Shown in pieces: positions 11,053-21,904 of a DNA stretch of 64,000 nucleotides. This DNA comes from Cordylochernes scorpioides (Eukaryota > Arthropoda > Arachnida > Pseudoscorpiones > Chernetidae). Both the position numbers and the translations under genes were made by a program. Position 1 is the first letter of the stretch, and every line of letters starts with the position of its first letter. The notes below the pieces were generated by a model that was not told where the DNA came from, searched no databases, and was given only the letters and a program-made list of their open reading frames with translations. The stretch is taken from assembly GCA_030710605.1 (NCBI GenBank), contig CP092886.1, positions 54,873,382-54,937,381 on the forward strand, written 5' to 3'.

Positions 11053-11140
11053 CATATAAAATAAAAGGATTTAAAAGCGCGAATGTTTCTTTTATACATA
11101 AAACGAACTTCTACTGTCCTTACTGCGATGAAAAAATATA

Positions 11141-11206
11141 TTGGGAGGGCTTGGCTCATCAGTGGTGAACCCTCCCAGCGGTTTCGCCAATTTAATCCAC
11201 CAGACC
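11141..11206 (-). repeat. Family X structured repeat, copy 1
   Basis: On the minus strand the unit reads TTGGCGAAACCGC, TGGGAGGGTTCACCA, CTGATGAGCCAAG, CCCTCCC. GGGAGGG and CCCTCCC close a strong hairpin. TTGGC next to GAAAC and GCCAA next to CTGATGA are complementary, as in stem II of a hammerhead ribozyme. See the finding on this family. Confidence 0.75.
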
Positions 11207-11342
11207 GCTTCTCAGAGCTCTAATACTGTATTGGATCATTCTGCTTTTATATGCTACACTGAAGGATGGAATCTTAGAAATGGTTTTCAAGTAAACTATG
11301 GACATAAGCTTATAGGACAGTAGAATTACATTCAAATGAGAA

Positions 11343-11412
11343 GCGGTCTGGTGGATTAAATTGGCGAAACCGCTGGGAGGGTTCACCACTGATGAGCCAA
11401 GCCCTCCCAATA
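11343..11412 (+). repeat. Family X structured repeat, copy 2
   Basis: Inverted partner of copy 1 inside the nested palindrome. Upstream it also has GCGGTCTGGTGG, whose GCGGT and TGGTG are complementary to ACCGC and CACCA within the unit. Confidence 0.75.
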
Positions 11413-11814
11413 TATTTTTTCATCGCAGAAAGGACAGTAGAAGTTCGTTTTATGTATAAAAGAAACATTCGCGCTTTTAAATCCTTTTATTTTATATATA
11501 AATATCTTTCTATTTATCAATATTTAATTCTATATATCCCACACATATAGATTTTGATTTATTTATAATAAATAGAATATATTTACATCTTATATATCAT
11601 ATGAAGCTAAAATAAAATATATATTGAAAATATTCTTATTTTATGAATTGTATACAGAAGAACAATACTCGGAAAATATATTCACACGTATCATCCTTTA
11701 CTCTCAAAGATTATGTTCATAGTTCGCTTAAATATCTCTAACCGAGAATATTCCCTCAAAGTACTGGAAATGTAGAAACCACAGCTCAATAGAATATAAG
11801 AATGGTGTGTGGTA

Positions 11815-11880
11815 GATTAAACTGACAAAACCTCTGAGAGAATTAACCACTGATGAGCCAAACCCTTTTCTATTATTTTT
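11815..11880 (+). repeat. Family X, degenerate copy
   Basis: Reads TGGTAGATTAAACTGAC, AAAACCTCTGAGAGAA, ACCACTGATGAGCCAAACCC. The CTGATGAG core is kept but the GAAAC block and outer stem are eroded. Confidence 0.6.
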
Positions 11881-11984
11881 TTATCAATCCAGTAAGAGCG
11901 CAGTAAAATTTCGTTTCATTTGCAAAAAAAAATCATTCTAAAGTAGTTTATATTTCTAATTACACAGGTCTACAAAAAAAAACT

Positions 11985-13290
11985 TTTTTTTTTGCACAAG
12001 AGAACCTGATGGTGTTTCTAGTGTAACTTTTCATGCTGTACTCAAAAATCTAATCAGAAATTTCCCATCACCCATGGTTTTTGCCTGACGATATTATTTT
12101 AGTATTGGGATAAATACATGCATCCAACATGAAAGAGACTTACGAAAACATGAAACTGCTTGTGAAAAAGATAGAATATGAAAGATACGGTTGGAAAATA
12201 TGCAGTGATTTGAAAGTCGTTGCTCTCTTGCGTGGATTACAGCTTGGATATACAAAATTTTGTTGTTTTCTGTGTGAGTAGGATAGCAGAGATAGGGAAA
12301 GGCATTATATTTAAAAAAATCTGGCCAAACCGTAAAATCTTTACTCCAGGATATAAAAATATTGCAAATCTACCCCTGATCGATTTAGAAAATATTTATT
12401 TACCACCATTACATATTAAACTGGGATTAAAGAAGAACTTTGTCAAGGCAATGGATCGAAATGCCAGTGGATTTGCCTACCTAAAACAAAACTTTTCTAG
12501 TATAAGTGAAGCGAAGATTAAAGAAGGCATTTTCGTTGGACCTCAGATTCGAGAATTGCAGCAGGATGGAAATTTTCAAAGTAGTTTGAATGAAGTTGAA
12601 GCAGCAGCATGGAATTCCTTTAGAAACGTTTGCAAAAACTTCTTAGGAAGTGTCAAGGTTGAAAATTACCGAGACATAGTTAATGATCTGTTGCTTTCCT
12701 ACAAGGCACTGGGATGTAACATGTCCCTCAAGATCCATTTCCTGCATTCACATCTAGATTTCTTTCCAGACAATCTTGGCGCAGTTAGCGATGAGCATGG
12801 TGAGAGGTTTCATCAAGCTACATCAAGCATGGAGAAGCGGTACCAAGGTAAATGGAGTCCCGCTATGCTTGCCGACGACTGCTGGGCACTCAAGAGGGAT
12901 CTACCATAAGCAAAGTATAGAAGAAAATCCACTGTCACTGCTTTTCAATAATAAATATGTTTCGTTCATATATGCCTATATATTAACAATATTTCCAAAT
13001 TCAAGTAGGTGTATCTCAGAAATATTGTGTAATAGAAAAAAACTAATGGTATATTTGGATTCAGGACATAGATAAGATGCTATTTCTTTGTGGACAAAGA
13101 AAAATATTTTTTGATAAACCAGTTACGTGACATTGTTTGCAATTTTTAGTGTATTTATCCCAATACTAAAAAAAGACCGTCACGCAAAAACCATAGGTGA
13201 TGGGAAATTTCTGATTAGATTTTTGAGTTCAGCATGAAAAGTTACACTAGAAACATAATCAGGTTCTCTTGTGCAAAAATCTTGTTGACC
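11985..13290. mobile_element. Element with ~130-bp inverted repeats around a broken protein
   Basis: About 11,993-12,119 and 13,147-13,283 are inverted copies (shared words GTAACTTTTCATGCTG, CTAATCAGAAATTTCCCATC, AGTATTGGGATAAATAC). Between them lies the 'EHGERFHQ' protein relic. The arrangement suggests a mobile unit or a local inverted duplication of an element end. No clear target duplication was identified. The mirror copy is at ~58,970-60,265. Confidence 0.6.
12130..12909 (+). pseudogene. Broken protein of an arthropod-type repetitive element family
   Basis: The conserved part runs from YGWKICSDLKVVALLRGLQ through YTKFCCFLCEWDSRDRERHY, PPLHIKLGLKKNFVKAMDR, KIKEGIFVGPQIREL, SLKIHFLHSHLDFFPDNLGA, SDEHGERFHQ to MEKRYQGKWSP, ending in WALKRDLP and a stop. 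From memory this is a widespread uncharacterised family found in multiple copies in arthropod genomes and presumably mobile-element derived; its biochemical role is not known. Here a TAG replaces the W codon of CEW in this arm, and an A-run length change just downstream shifts the frame (7 A here, 9 in the other arm). The C-terminal 150 residues from MDRNASGF are open in both arms. It is a decayed copy. Confidence 0.7.
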
Positions 13291-14480
13291 AGTAATTATA
13301 TATACTTGCTCAATATTTTTGAATATATAAAATATTGCAAATACAGTAGTGAAGTTTGGAAAATAATAATGTACTTTCACTCCATTGTTGATAACAGGCT
13401 TCTCTGATCTGTATAACATCGCTGTATCGGGTTTAAGGTGTTGTTCGCCCTGAGCGCGTTGTGGTTCTCAGGTGTAGAGTGGAGAGCTTGAGCTGATCCT
13501 GGTGCTCTGTAGACGTCGGCTAAGCAGAGGCCAACTTTGAAGTAAACTAAGGCAACGTTCAGTGTAAGTAGATCTTTCGACGTTGTATAGATTATTTCTC
13601 TAACTTTGCTTAATCTTTTCAGCACCATTCACACTGACAGACGTCGTCGCGAACTTTGGCTTCCAAGAACGATGCCAATCCAGAATGACTTTCTTACCTT
13701 TTTAGAATGTATATATACATCTATTCAAGCCTTTTTATTGAGACACCTCAGATTAAATAGACTCACCCTGGAGTCCAAAAAGAAAGGAAAAACAAATAAA
13801 AGTCAGAGCATCAAAAATTAAATAAGTAAAGAAATTTACACAGGCTCAATGTTTAGATATAACTGATATCGAGTTGCTTCTTTAATCTTTCAGATTTGAT
13901 AAGTATTCTCAACTATGCTGCTGAACTGTAGAACTGCTAGTACAGGAAGACAAAGTTATTATTGGCCAATGAATCAGTAGAAAGCTTGTATAACTTTGAC
14001 TCGTTACATTGATAGACATGTGAGACTATCAAATATTCCCACAGTGTCACATACGTACAATGTTCCTGGAATTACATGCATCTAGTGAATGTTATCCAAA
14101 TAATATAACTAGGAATGATCTCAACTGACGCAAGAAATAATAATAGAACTCTATTCAAAAGAAATACATTTTATTGGAGATTTAAAATGTTTGTAATAGC
14201 TGAGGCTCGAGCGACGTTCTAATCCCATACGGGGCTGACACAGCATTACCTTTGTATCATAGGGAGGTTTGTTCGCTTGATAGGTTTTATATAGTCAGCA
14301 TTACACGAACCTTGGGTCTCCAGTTGAACTAGAACTAGTAAAATATACGTAAATGGGGAGAGGAAACTACAAAAAGGTATTACCATTTTCTTATAAATAA
14401 AGGCGTATCATATGATCAAAGTATAACAATATAATTGTATATAAAGGGTGATAACTACCCATGTAGGGGTCATAACTACA
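13291..14480. other. No recognisable gene
   Basis: Contains short minus- and plus-strand open frames around 13,380-13,820, with some balanced composition near 13,430-13,530. No family or motif is recognised. The frames differ in start and length between the arms. Confidence 0.4.
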
Positions 14481-14483
14481 TAA

Positions 14484-14587
14484 CAAGGATCACTAGACAA
14501 TCGCTATTACTTTAGGGTAAATCTCTGTTGTTTTAAAAGAAACACTTTACCCTGAAGTTTTTTATAGCCTTGGCTCATTGATCCTTG
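14484..14587. mobile_element. Small hairpin MITE, CAAGGATCA ends
   Basis: Inverted ends CAAGGATCA and TGATCCTTG enclose inner inverted words TAGGGTAAA and TTTACCCT. About 104 bp with no coding. The mirror copy is at ~56,895-57,000, just beside the Helitron insertion. Confidence 0.65.
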
Positions 14588-14955
14588 TTTGGTATAATTA
14601 TATTATCTAACAATAATCATCTTTTTCGTCCCTGTATAACAAAAAGCCCAAGGACGAAGGGAGGTGAAATTTATATATTAGCTTTCATAGGTACCTCAAC
14701 TCCTTATGCTCTCATATATAGCTATGATAATTATATTAATTAGCTTAATAGGTATCAAATACTGTAGGTGTATTTTCATATCTAAGCTCTATCGTTTTAA
14801 ATGGATGCCTTTTTTGTGAAAGTGCTCTCATTTTTTACCCGAATTAAATTCTTGTTCCAAAATCACTTTATTAGGTACCGCTTAAAAAGAGCAGCCTAGT
14901 TTATGATATGTGCAACAATAAATAACATATGATGGTTATTCACATATTAAACAAA

Positions 14956-15031
14956 ATGTTAACGCGGGATTCGATCCCGGTTCATGGCTGTCGGGAATCG
15001 AGGGTGTTACCCACTCGTCCACCGACTGTTT
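14956..15031 (-). repeat. tRNA-derived SINE head relic (SINE-2)
   Basis: On the minus strand it reads GTCGGTGGACGAGTGG... with a near B box GGGATCGAATCCC and ends GCGTTAACA. An A-box-like word TGGACGAGTGG lies 45 bp upstream of the B box. Acceptor ends do not pair, so it is not a working tRNA gene. It shares the head GTCGGTGGA with the SINE at 29.4-29.75 kb. Confidence 0.65.
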
Positions 15032-15600
15032 TTATCGAATTAAATTTTAATCTCTTTATAGTTCTGATAATTATATTAAAATATTAAAATGACATTTCTG
15101 AATGCGTCATAGAGAATTATAAAAAAATATTAATGTGATTTTAGATGATGAAACAATTGTTTGTAACTATCCATTTCTAAGTACATTTTGCGGCTGAGAT
15201 TGCTGAAATCAGACGTGATACGACAAATATATTTATAGTAGAACATTAGTCCGTCACATTCATGCGACGACAATATAAATAATCAAAACTAAATAGTGTG
15301 TCTTGAAGTAATAAAATCGAATTATTCTTACATTGCTAAAATTTACAAAACCAGAATAAAGAGCTCTAGCGTCAGATCCCTATATAATACAAGAAATAAA
15401 TAAACACAATATCAAAATAATTCATAAATACTACTATGAAATATATATACTTTTTAAATTGCTGAAAAAATTGTTTAAAAATGTATATATTACCAAAATA
15501 TATAAATTCCGGAAATCGATTTTAATATAGAACTTTGTGTTGTTCGATGCAACTACTGAACTAAAAAAAAAATAAATACAGGCTAATGGGCTAATGAACT
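15032..15600. other. AT-rich intergenic DNA, nothing recognised
   Basis: No repeats or genes supported. Confidence 0.45.
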
Positions 15601-15601
15601 C

Positions 15602-15660
15602 AACGCTGATTGGCTGATTAGGTTAGGTGATATTAGAAAACCAATCAGCGAGCGAGTAAG
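15602..15660. promoter_or_regulatory. Clustered, inverted CCAAT-box motifs
   Basis: CGCTGATTGGCTGATT is followed after ~30 bp by the inverse CCAATCAGCGAGCG, giving CCAAT (NF-Y-type) pentamers in opposed orientation and a GATTGG-CTGATT doublet. The mirror copy at ~55,822-55,880 keeps them. This is typical of a promoter or an LTR, but no gene or TATA box is clearly attached, so function is inferred only. Confidence 0.3.
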
Positions 15661-16850
15661 CTGGACGCCTACCACTAATACGAATGCATATAAACCAATT
15701 TAAGGCGTATATTATAGTAGAAGTTGTGTGATTGTGATGATTATCTTTATTTTTTTTTGATATTTTCATAATCACACAAAATGGCACTTGTATGAGTTGC
15801 TCTTTTATTTCGTTGTTCATAGTTTTTCAAGCAAATGCATTAAAACTAAGACCAAGAAACACACTGATGCTTAGATATTTCTAGATCTGCCTCGCAAGAT
15901 GCAGATAAACAAAGCAATCAGTGGCGACGGAAGTCTGAAGCGTCGCATTGCTGCGTGAAGCTCCTAGACTAGGGCTTCCTAAGAGGAGAGACACGTTGAC
16001 ATCCAAGTATGTCACGTGAGTTACTCGGGTTTGTCACCAAATATCAACACATCTGGGTTTTATAATAAACACTAAATCAGTGATAGAGAGATATAAAACT
16101 ACGATCATTTCGAAATATAAGCTAGCAAATATACATGCCTAAATTTAGCTCAAATTACACTTCAGCGTTCATTTCTCTCTCATATTCCACCTAAATATAT
16201 TCCAATTTGACTAGTGTCGTCGCTGGTTATTGGGAACCACTGTTCTAGAAGATCGAAGCTTTCCACAATTCAGAATATCTGTCATTTTGGTCAGTGTCCC
16301 ACATGTCATTCTCGGAATAATGTCAAACTACGTACTATACGGTTATATTCTGTCCCAAACCTACGTTCCCTATCGTGTCCATCAACAATAGTAGTGCGAA
16401 GGAGAGATCAGGAGAAGAACTGTTACTAAGAAAACCCCCAAGAACTATTATGTAGAGAAGATTTCAAACCATTAGTTGATGAAATCTTCAGGAACGAATT
16501 GTTATTTCCTTTGAAGAATTCTTTATATTAAAATGGAGCGGTAGTGTATCAAAATATCAATTTCCTCATTCCGTAAACAGGTTTTATTTTACAAAAATGA
16601 TTTGACTGAGTAAATCTCCGAAATGCAGAGCTTCCTAGAGTCTAGTAACAGATCTGGGAAAGCGAGCTCGATTATATATATTGTAACAATGTATTTATTA
16701 TTTTATCAGCAGAGTATCATTTTTATGTTTGTATTTTGCTACTCTGTGCACTTCCTCTTTGCTTATCTTTTGTTTATCACTCGTAGTTTGTTCTTGCCTT
16801 AAATAAATTGCTGTCTCATCCCGAAGTTGGTCTTCCCTAATTTTCCACGT
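15661..16850. other. No gene supported
   Basis: Around 15,880-16,030 the DNA is more balanced (a block with GCGTCGCATTGCTGCG), with no recognisable product. The rest is mixed AT-rich DNA. Confidence 0.35.
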
Positions 16851-16852
16851 GG

Positions 16853-16853
<1 letters not shown>

Positions 16854-16889
<36 letters not shown>
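16854..16889. repeat. (TA)n microsatellite
   Basis: About 17 TA units here. The mirror position (~54,640-54,658) has roughly half as many, a length polymorphism between arms. Confidence 0.9.
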
Positions 16890-16891
<2 letters not shown>

Positions 16892-17394
16892 TAGCAAGGC
16901 CGAAACTCTCGCTGGTTTTACTTTTGATAAGACCTGACTCGGTACCAATCTCTTTCCATCCTGGTTGAACCATTGTGGTTTCCATTAACACAAAACAAAC
17001 AAATTTGACTCCTATTTGCACAAAAAATATAAACACTTTTAAAAGTGTTATTAACACATAAAAAACCCATAAAATTTGATAAAATACCTTTAAAAAATTT
17101 AAATTTTCTTTTTTTTTTACCTTTAAAAGTTTGATAAAAGGTTAACATGTTTCTGTCTTTGCTCTTTTTCTTATCCTAATACCTTCAATTCTTTTTTCCC
17201 CCTATGTTCTGCTTCTATGACGCGTAACTGCCGATGCTACAGCGTGAACTTGTTATAACCCTATGTTGTTACTTAAAATACAAAACCTTTTTGATACCTT
17301 AAAATGAATATTTTTCTAATTTGTTTTTAATTATCATTACTCCTTCTCTAATACCAACTATCTTTCATATAAATTATATATAATTCTACTATAT

Positions 17395-17455
17395 ATATAC
17401 TATAGAAATCTACTAGGGGTAATATATATTACCTCATAGTAGATTTCTTTATCAA
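17395..17455. repeat. Short perfect-looking hairpin
   Basis: AGAAATCTACTA and TAGTAGATTTCT are inverted around GGGGTAATATATATTACC. In the other arm a 137-bp MITE has inserted just beside it. Confidence 0.6.
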
Positions 17456-18237
17456 TATATGTTCCTTGCAAGTGTGTTGTTAAATATAATTAGCAAAAAT
17501 ATATTAATATCAAGAGAGGAGCTTAAAAGACGATGATGTGAAATACATTAGGGAAATTCTTTGGGAGAGAGTAATGCAAGGAGAAAGATTTACATGCTCC
17601 TAGTTGGGTTTGTATCCTTTCCTTGTCACAAAACAACCTAAAAATATTCTCAACTCAGTAAGCCCCTATACAAAAAATGTAAATATGTATTTATTCTCTC
17701 GTAATGGGGGGTCTTTAAATAAGTATAAATTAATAAAATAATTTCCTATATTAGTATGCTCACTGTATATAAAATACACAAGGGTGTATAGGATCTTCAC
17801 ATATGAAACTAGGCGCAACTATATAAATATAAAACCTTTTTATAAGCCATAGCGATGAACATATCTCTCTTTTTAATGAAAATAATTAATGGATATTTTT
17901 ATCAACCTACATATTTTAATTTCAATAGGTTGGATGCTAATTCCACATTTAAAACTTTGGAGATTCCTTGTAGAAAATAATGTTCCCCCTCATCAGCGAA
18001 TCTCTGTTTGAATTCCTGATCAGCAAGAAACTTGTAAAAGAAAAGGATCAGATAGAAATGGGATGGTTCCATATCGATGGAGTGAACTAAATGAGTCAAA
18101 ATCTCTTGTTCAAGAAATTGTATTATGATGCATTTGCGCGCCTTCTGTTATCAAAATTCGAAACTATTATAGATATAGACGCGTATGATTCTTTTTAAGC
18201 ATAAACAATTTCTACTGTCCTTACTGCAATGGAAAAA

Positions 18238-18390
18238 TTAATGGGAGGGCCTGGCTTATCAGTGGTGAACCCTCCCTGCGGTTTCGCCAGTTTATTCTAC
18301 CATCCTTACTGCAATGGAAAAATTAATGGGAGGGCCTGGCTCATCAGTGGTGAATCCTTCCAGCGGTTTCGCCAGTTTAATCTATTATTG
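18238..18390 (-). repeat. Family X, two direct tandem copies
   Basis: Two units in direct repeat about 75-80 bp apart. On the minus strand each gives CTGGCGAAACCGC, then a G-rich stem strand, TTCACCACTGATGAGCCAG, then CCTCCC. The stem-II-like pair is GCCAG/CTGGC here rather than GCCAA/TTGGC at 11 kb: both sides changed. The mirror copies are at 52,965-53,145. Confidence 0.75.
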
Positions 18391-19090
18391 GATCAGTTTG
18401 AATGAGCCGGTAACATGATGCTAGATGCTTGCCCAACCATACATGAGCAGTAGATTCTTTAAGTGTGATGCTCCCGATTTTCTCGAAATTGTGGGCTGTA
18501 TCTCTTGTTATGAAACGCCTTTTTATATGTCTATAAAATATAACTCTTAAACGTTAGAAGTTCTCAGGTTACGAACGCTGATTGCAGTTCGTTAAGATCA
18601 TGAAACATCCACATTATCATTTCCACATTCTTTTGGTTTAATAAAGGTGAATTCTAGATAGGTTTCGGAAAATACATCATATACTTGAGTTATGAATTCT
18701 CTGTAATAATCCCTTAAACTGCTTTTCCAGGCTCTTATGACCAACAAATATGGACATGTCCCTATCTAGTTGAAGGCTTCAATCACCAGAGCGAAATATA
18801 CCAAGCCATGTTGCCGCTGGATGTTTGGCGTGGACTGCCATCTCGCTATACATGATCAATTACTGATTCCTCGGTGGAATTCATAATCCACTCTCAATGT
18901 TCATATGTTTGATCGATGAGGCTCATTTTGAAAAGAAATTGTGAATTACCGCGTCCGCAAATATATATTCATCATAGATTCTATTGTGAGTATGCATTCA
19001 CACAAAAAGCAAAAAAAAAAAAATCATCTCTGAAAAATAAGTTTATTTTTATATTTATCCTTGTAGGTTTTCAAGTTTTTAACACTTAAT
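18391..19090. other. No gene supported
   Basis: Mixed AT-rich DNA with short frames only. Confidence 0.4.
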
Positions 19091-19094
19091 TAGA

Positions 19095-19290
19095 CAAAGC
19101 AATTTAACCTTTCAACAAAAATCTTTGTCTTTGTCAGAAGAAATAAATAAAATATAGCAAGACGTTAAAAATTGTTCTGAGCATGCAACCACAGAACAAT
19201 TTTTACCGCTTTGCCAAATGTTTTATTTGTATTTATTTCTTCTGACGAAGACAAAAGATTTTTATTGAAACGTTGATAAAATACAACTCT
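19095..19290. mobile_element. Fold-back MITE (AACGTT...CTTCTGAC arms)
   Basis: Inverted arms: AATCTTTGTCTTTGTCAGAAG with AAATAAATAAAATA on the left, matched in reverse by TATTTATTTCTTCTGACGAAG and AAAGATTTTTATTGAAACG. The centre is a second hairpin, AAAAATTGTTCTG / CAGAACAATTTTT. Mirror copy at ~52,065-52,245. Confidence 0.8.
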
Positions 19291-19383
19291 AACTGGCAGA
19301 AGTGTCTATTTTATAATGCCAGGCAACCTCTATCTTTACGACAATTTAAATATGTTATTAAATGTGCAAACCTAATGTTTATT

Positions 19384-19567
19384 ATTAGAAAATTACAATT
19401 ATGAATTTAATTGTTATCTATCGATATAATTTATAATACTTATTTATGGCAATGTGTTTCATGTGATAATATTTGATGATATGTATCATAAGAAACATTG
19501 TCAAAAAATAATTATTACAGATTCTATCGGAATATGGCAATTTATTTATAATTGTAATTTTCTAATA
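19384..19567. mobile_element. Fold-back MITE (TATTAGAAAATTACAATTAT ends)
   Basis: The ends ATTAGAAAATTACAATTAT and ATAATTGTAATTTTCTAAT are inverted, and inner words GGCAATGTGTTTC-like and GAAACATTGTC also pair. About 184 bp, no coding. Mirror copy at ~51,780-51,965. Confidence 0.8.
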
Positions 19568-19754
19568 GATTCATGAAACAATATTTGCGGAAGAACATTG
19601 CTCGATGCAATTTCTTGTAAATATATGTATGCACCTGTACAGATCTATAGGCTTATGTTTATAGGTTCCTAAAACGTCCCTACGCTGCCTTCATGATAAA
19701 TGCAGGGTATATACGAGAAAAACCTAGAAAAACAATCCAATACAATAGTAGAGC

Positions 19755-19830
19755 GTTTTAGAGACTAATTTAACGAAACGTCTGAAAGGGTTCACCACTA
19801 AAGAGCCAAGCCCTCTCATTTAATCATTTT
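19755..19830 (+). repeat. Family X, degenerate copy
   Basis: Reads TTTAACGAAACGTC, GAAAGGGTTCACCA, CTAAAGAGCCAAG, CCCTCTC. The core CTGATGA has become CTAAAGA here but is intact in the other arm (51,538-51,610). Confidence 0.6.
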
Positions 19831-19959
19831 TATCCTTGCATTAAAGTCTGAAGAGATAATATTGATAATATGTATAATAAAAAAACCTTCGTCAAAAAAA
19901 AATTATTACTAATGCTTATTACAGAAAAATTTGTCTCAAATGTCTGATAACTCATCTTA

Positions 19960-20378
19960 AAAACTCTCTCTCTCTATCGTAAGTTGATTTTTAATTCTAT
20001 ATAATTAAAACTTTCTGAAAATAGTCTTTAAGACCAAATATGAATGAATAAGCTGAAAAAGTCTTTTAACGCGCATAAAAAAAAAGAGAATAAGACCAGG
20101 GTGATTATTTAGTGAAAGATAATTGCCTAATCATGCAACTAAAAGTTGTTGACGGCAAAGCTCCATCTATCCATTATACATATATCCTACTCACTTCCAA
20201 ATAAAAAACTCTCTTTAAAATATTAGAATTCATAATATAATATTTAGAGCTCGTTAATTTTATTTATGAAACTCTAATATTATAGTACATTCAAAATTAT
20301 AAAGAAAAACATATTTTATGAGATAAACATAATTTTAAAGAACTTCTAAAGTCTGTGTCGAGTGGGGGCAGCATTCGA
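19960..20378. other. Segment present only in the left arm
   Basis: Between CAAATGTC (19,937) and GAGCATATTCC (20,375) this arm has roughly 390-420 bp that the other arm lacks (right junction near 51,381-51,410). AT-rich, with an internal TATTAGAATT.../...ACTCTAATATT inverted word pair, but no clean target duplication was found. It is either an insertion here or a deletion there. Confidence 0.6.
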
Positions 20379-20589
20379 GCATATTCCTTTTACCGACAAA
20401 TTTTTCAATAGAGCGTTTCCTTTGAGATCGCGACGCGCACTCGCAAGCGTTATATATTTTAAATTAAAATTAGCATTGTAAAAGTTACTTTGAAAATATA
20501 CTCTCTCTGTAAATGTATACATACATTTTATATCGTATTTTACGGCGTAAATATATATTTGTTATTAATAAATATGTGCATGTGTGTTA

Positions 20590-21035
20590 ATTGTGATCAA
20601 AGATGTTCCCGGCCGTTTTACAACTTTTAGAGATCGATTCTTCTAGTTTAGGTATTGGGAGTACTCAGACCTACTGATCAGACATTTTGTGAAAACAGGC
20701 ATCATTTCCCTTAAGTAGCAGAAAATTGGTTTATATCCTTTGTGAGGTTTGGTTCCCCGGGATGGAACAGGAAGAAAACAGGAAGAATATATAAGTTGCC
20801 GGATTATCCAGATGGGAAGCTTTGGAGCTTGTTTACCAAGAAGATTCATCAGACTCCACGCGCCCAATTCATCATCCCGAGAAATTATCCAAGTCCAGGT
20901 GCAGGCCTTTCCAATTATTGAGTTTGATGTCCAAAGGTAGGCATTTGGATCCCCCCGGGTGAACGTAATTAGTAGGTATGCCCGTCCGCCCGCCCGCTCC
21001 GCCGCTGCAGCGGATTCGGGGACCCTTTTTCTTAT
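20590..21035. other. Second non-repetitive, higher-G+C block
   Basis: A balanced-composition block ending in a CpG-rich run (CCGTCCGCCCGCCCGCTCC at 20,984). From ~20,740 to ~21,035 it is nearly identical to its mirror apart from a small indel (AGGAAGAAAAC duplicated here). From ~20,600 to 20,740 divergence is clearly higher. It is open for 131 codons on the minus strand (20,643-21,038), but indels between arms change that frame, so I do not call a gene. Confidence 0.35.
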
Positions 21036-21479
21036 CACCCAAATATATTGAAATCTATATTGAACGTGTGAGTGTATAAGTGAGACATTCTTTTATAAAT
21101 AAATTTATTGGATAGCTCGAGATTTATTACAATTATCCATTTCCGTTTTAAAATATTTGTGGTGTATGATAACTGATTTGAATAATTCAGCAGCTATATA
21201 TATAGGCTTTGAAAAATCTAGTCACATCAACCAATTCCCGACGTTTCAGTGACTTGTGTCACTCTACTTTGTCAGTGACAGTCAGTGTCAGTGACATAAT
21301 CAAAACATTCGGTAAAGTCTCAGTGCACACATTTACTAGGGAAAACTTGGGTGAGGCCAGGCCAGATATGCAGGGTGAGTACAAGATACACGGACAAACT
21401 TCAGGAATAGGTTATACACATATAATCAATCGAAATCATTTCGTCTTTTTGAATATTTAAAGTTGTAAACCTTTTTTCG

Positions 21480-21850
21480 AAAAAAATCTAGAAAATGGCT
21501 ATATGTGTGTGATAAATATCGATATATTTTACCTAATCAGATGAAACTTTGACATACAATAGAGGTGATCCTGTAAGGAATCACAGTTTCAGATCCGGAA
21601 TACTGCAAATATTCTCCTTAATTTATCCGATATTAATATCATTCCGTTTAAAAATTTATTTTCATCATTTTCAGTCCTAGAATATCAGATAAATTATTGT
21701 CATTAATTTTAATATTTGGAATCTGAAACTGTGCAAATGATTCCTTTCAGATATCATTCTGTGGCAAAGTTTAATCTGAATAGGTCAAATATATAATTAT
21801 TTATCATCATTTCTTCCTTTTTCGAAAGGCTCTACATCAATTTTTCAAAA
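21480..21850. mobile_element. Imperfect fold-back element
   Basis: Inverted words: ATCAGATGAAACTTTG / CAAAGTTTAATCTGA, GGAATCACAGTTTCAGATCC / GGAATCTGAAACTGTG, and GATATTAATATC near the centre. About 350 bp, AT-rich, non-coding. Mirror copy at ~49,905-50,280. Confidence 0.65.
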
Positions 21851-21904
21851 ACCAAGAAATATTCTTAAAACATTTTTCTATTGATTTTATTTATTTTTTA
21901 AATA

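Larger units (their letters stand above)
11053..11502. repeat. ~450-bp nested palindrome containing two inverted family-X copies
   Basis: Arms of about 165 bp (11,053-11,217 and 11,336-11,502) are almost perfect inverted copies separated by a ~118-bp loop. I see a single base difference in the core (TTACTGC against TTTCTGC). Each arm includes one unit of the dispersed structured repeat 'family X'. The high arm identity means recent inverted duplication or ongoing gene conversion. Both large arms of the window carry it in the expected mirror orientation (60,750-61,200). Confidence 0.85.

Noticed and set aside
11141-11410. Two overlapping frames both starting MGGLGSSVVNPPSGFANLIH
   Set aside because: Identical because they lie in the two arms of the nested palindrome; they simply translate family X.
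11343-11412. Classical single-unit hammerhead ribozyme
   Set aside because: Core blocks and pairings are present but in the order III-I / II-III / I-II, which one unit cannot fold without a pseudoknot; kept only as a cautious finding.
20643-21038. 131-codon minus-strand frame in the higher-G+C block
   Set aside because: Opposite-strand frame also open, indels between arms alter it, and no known domain.
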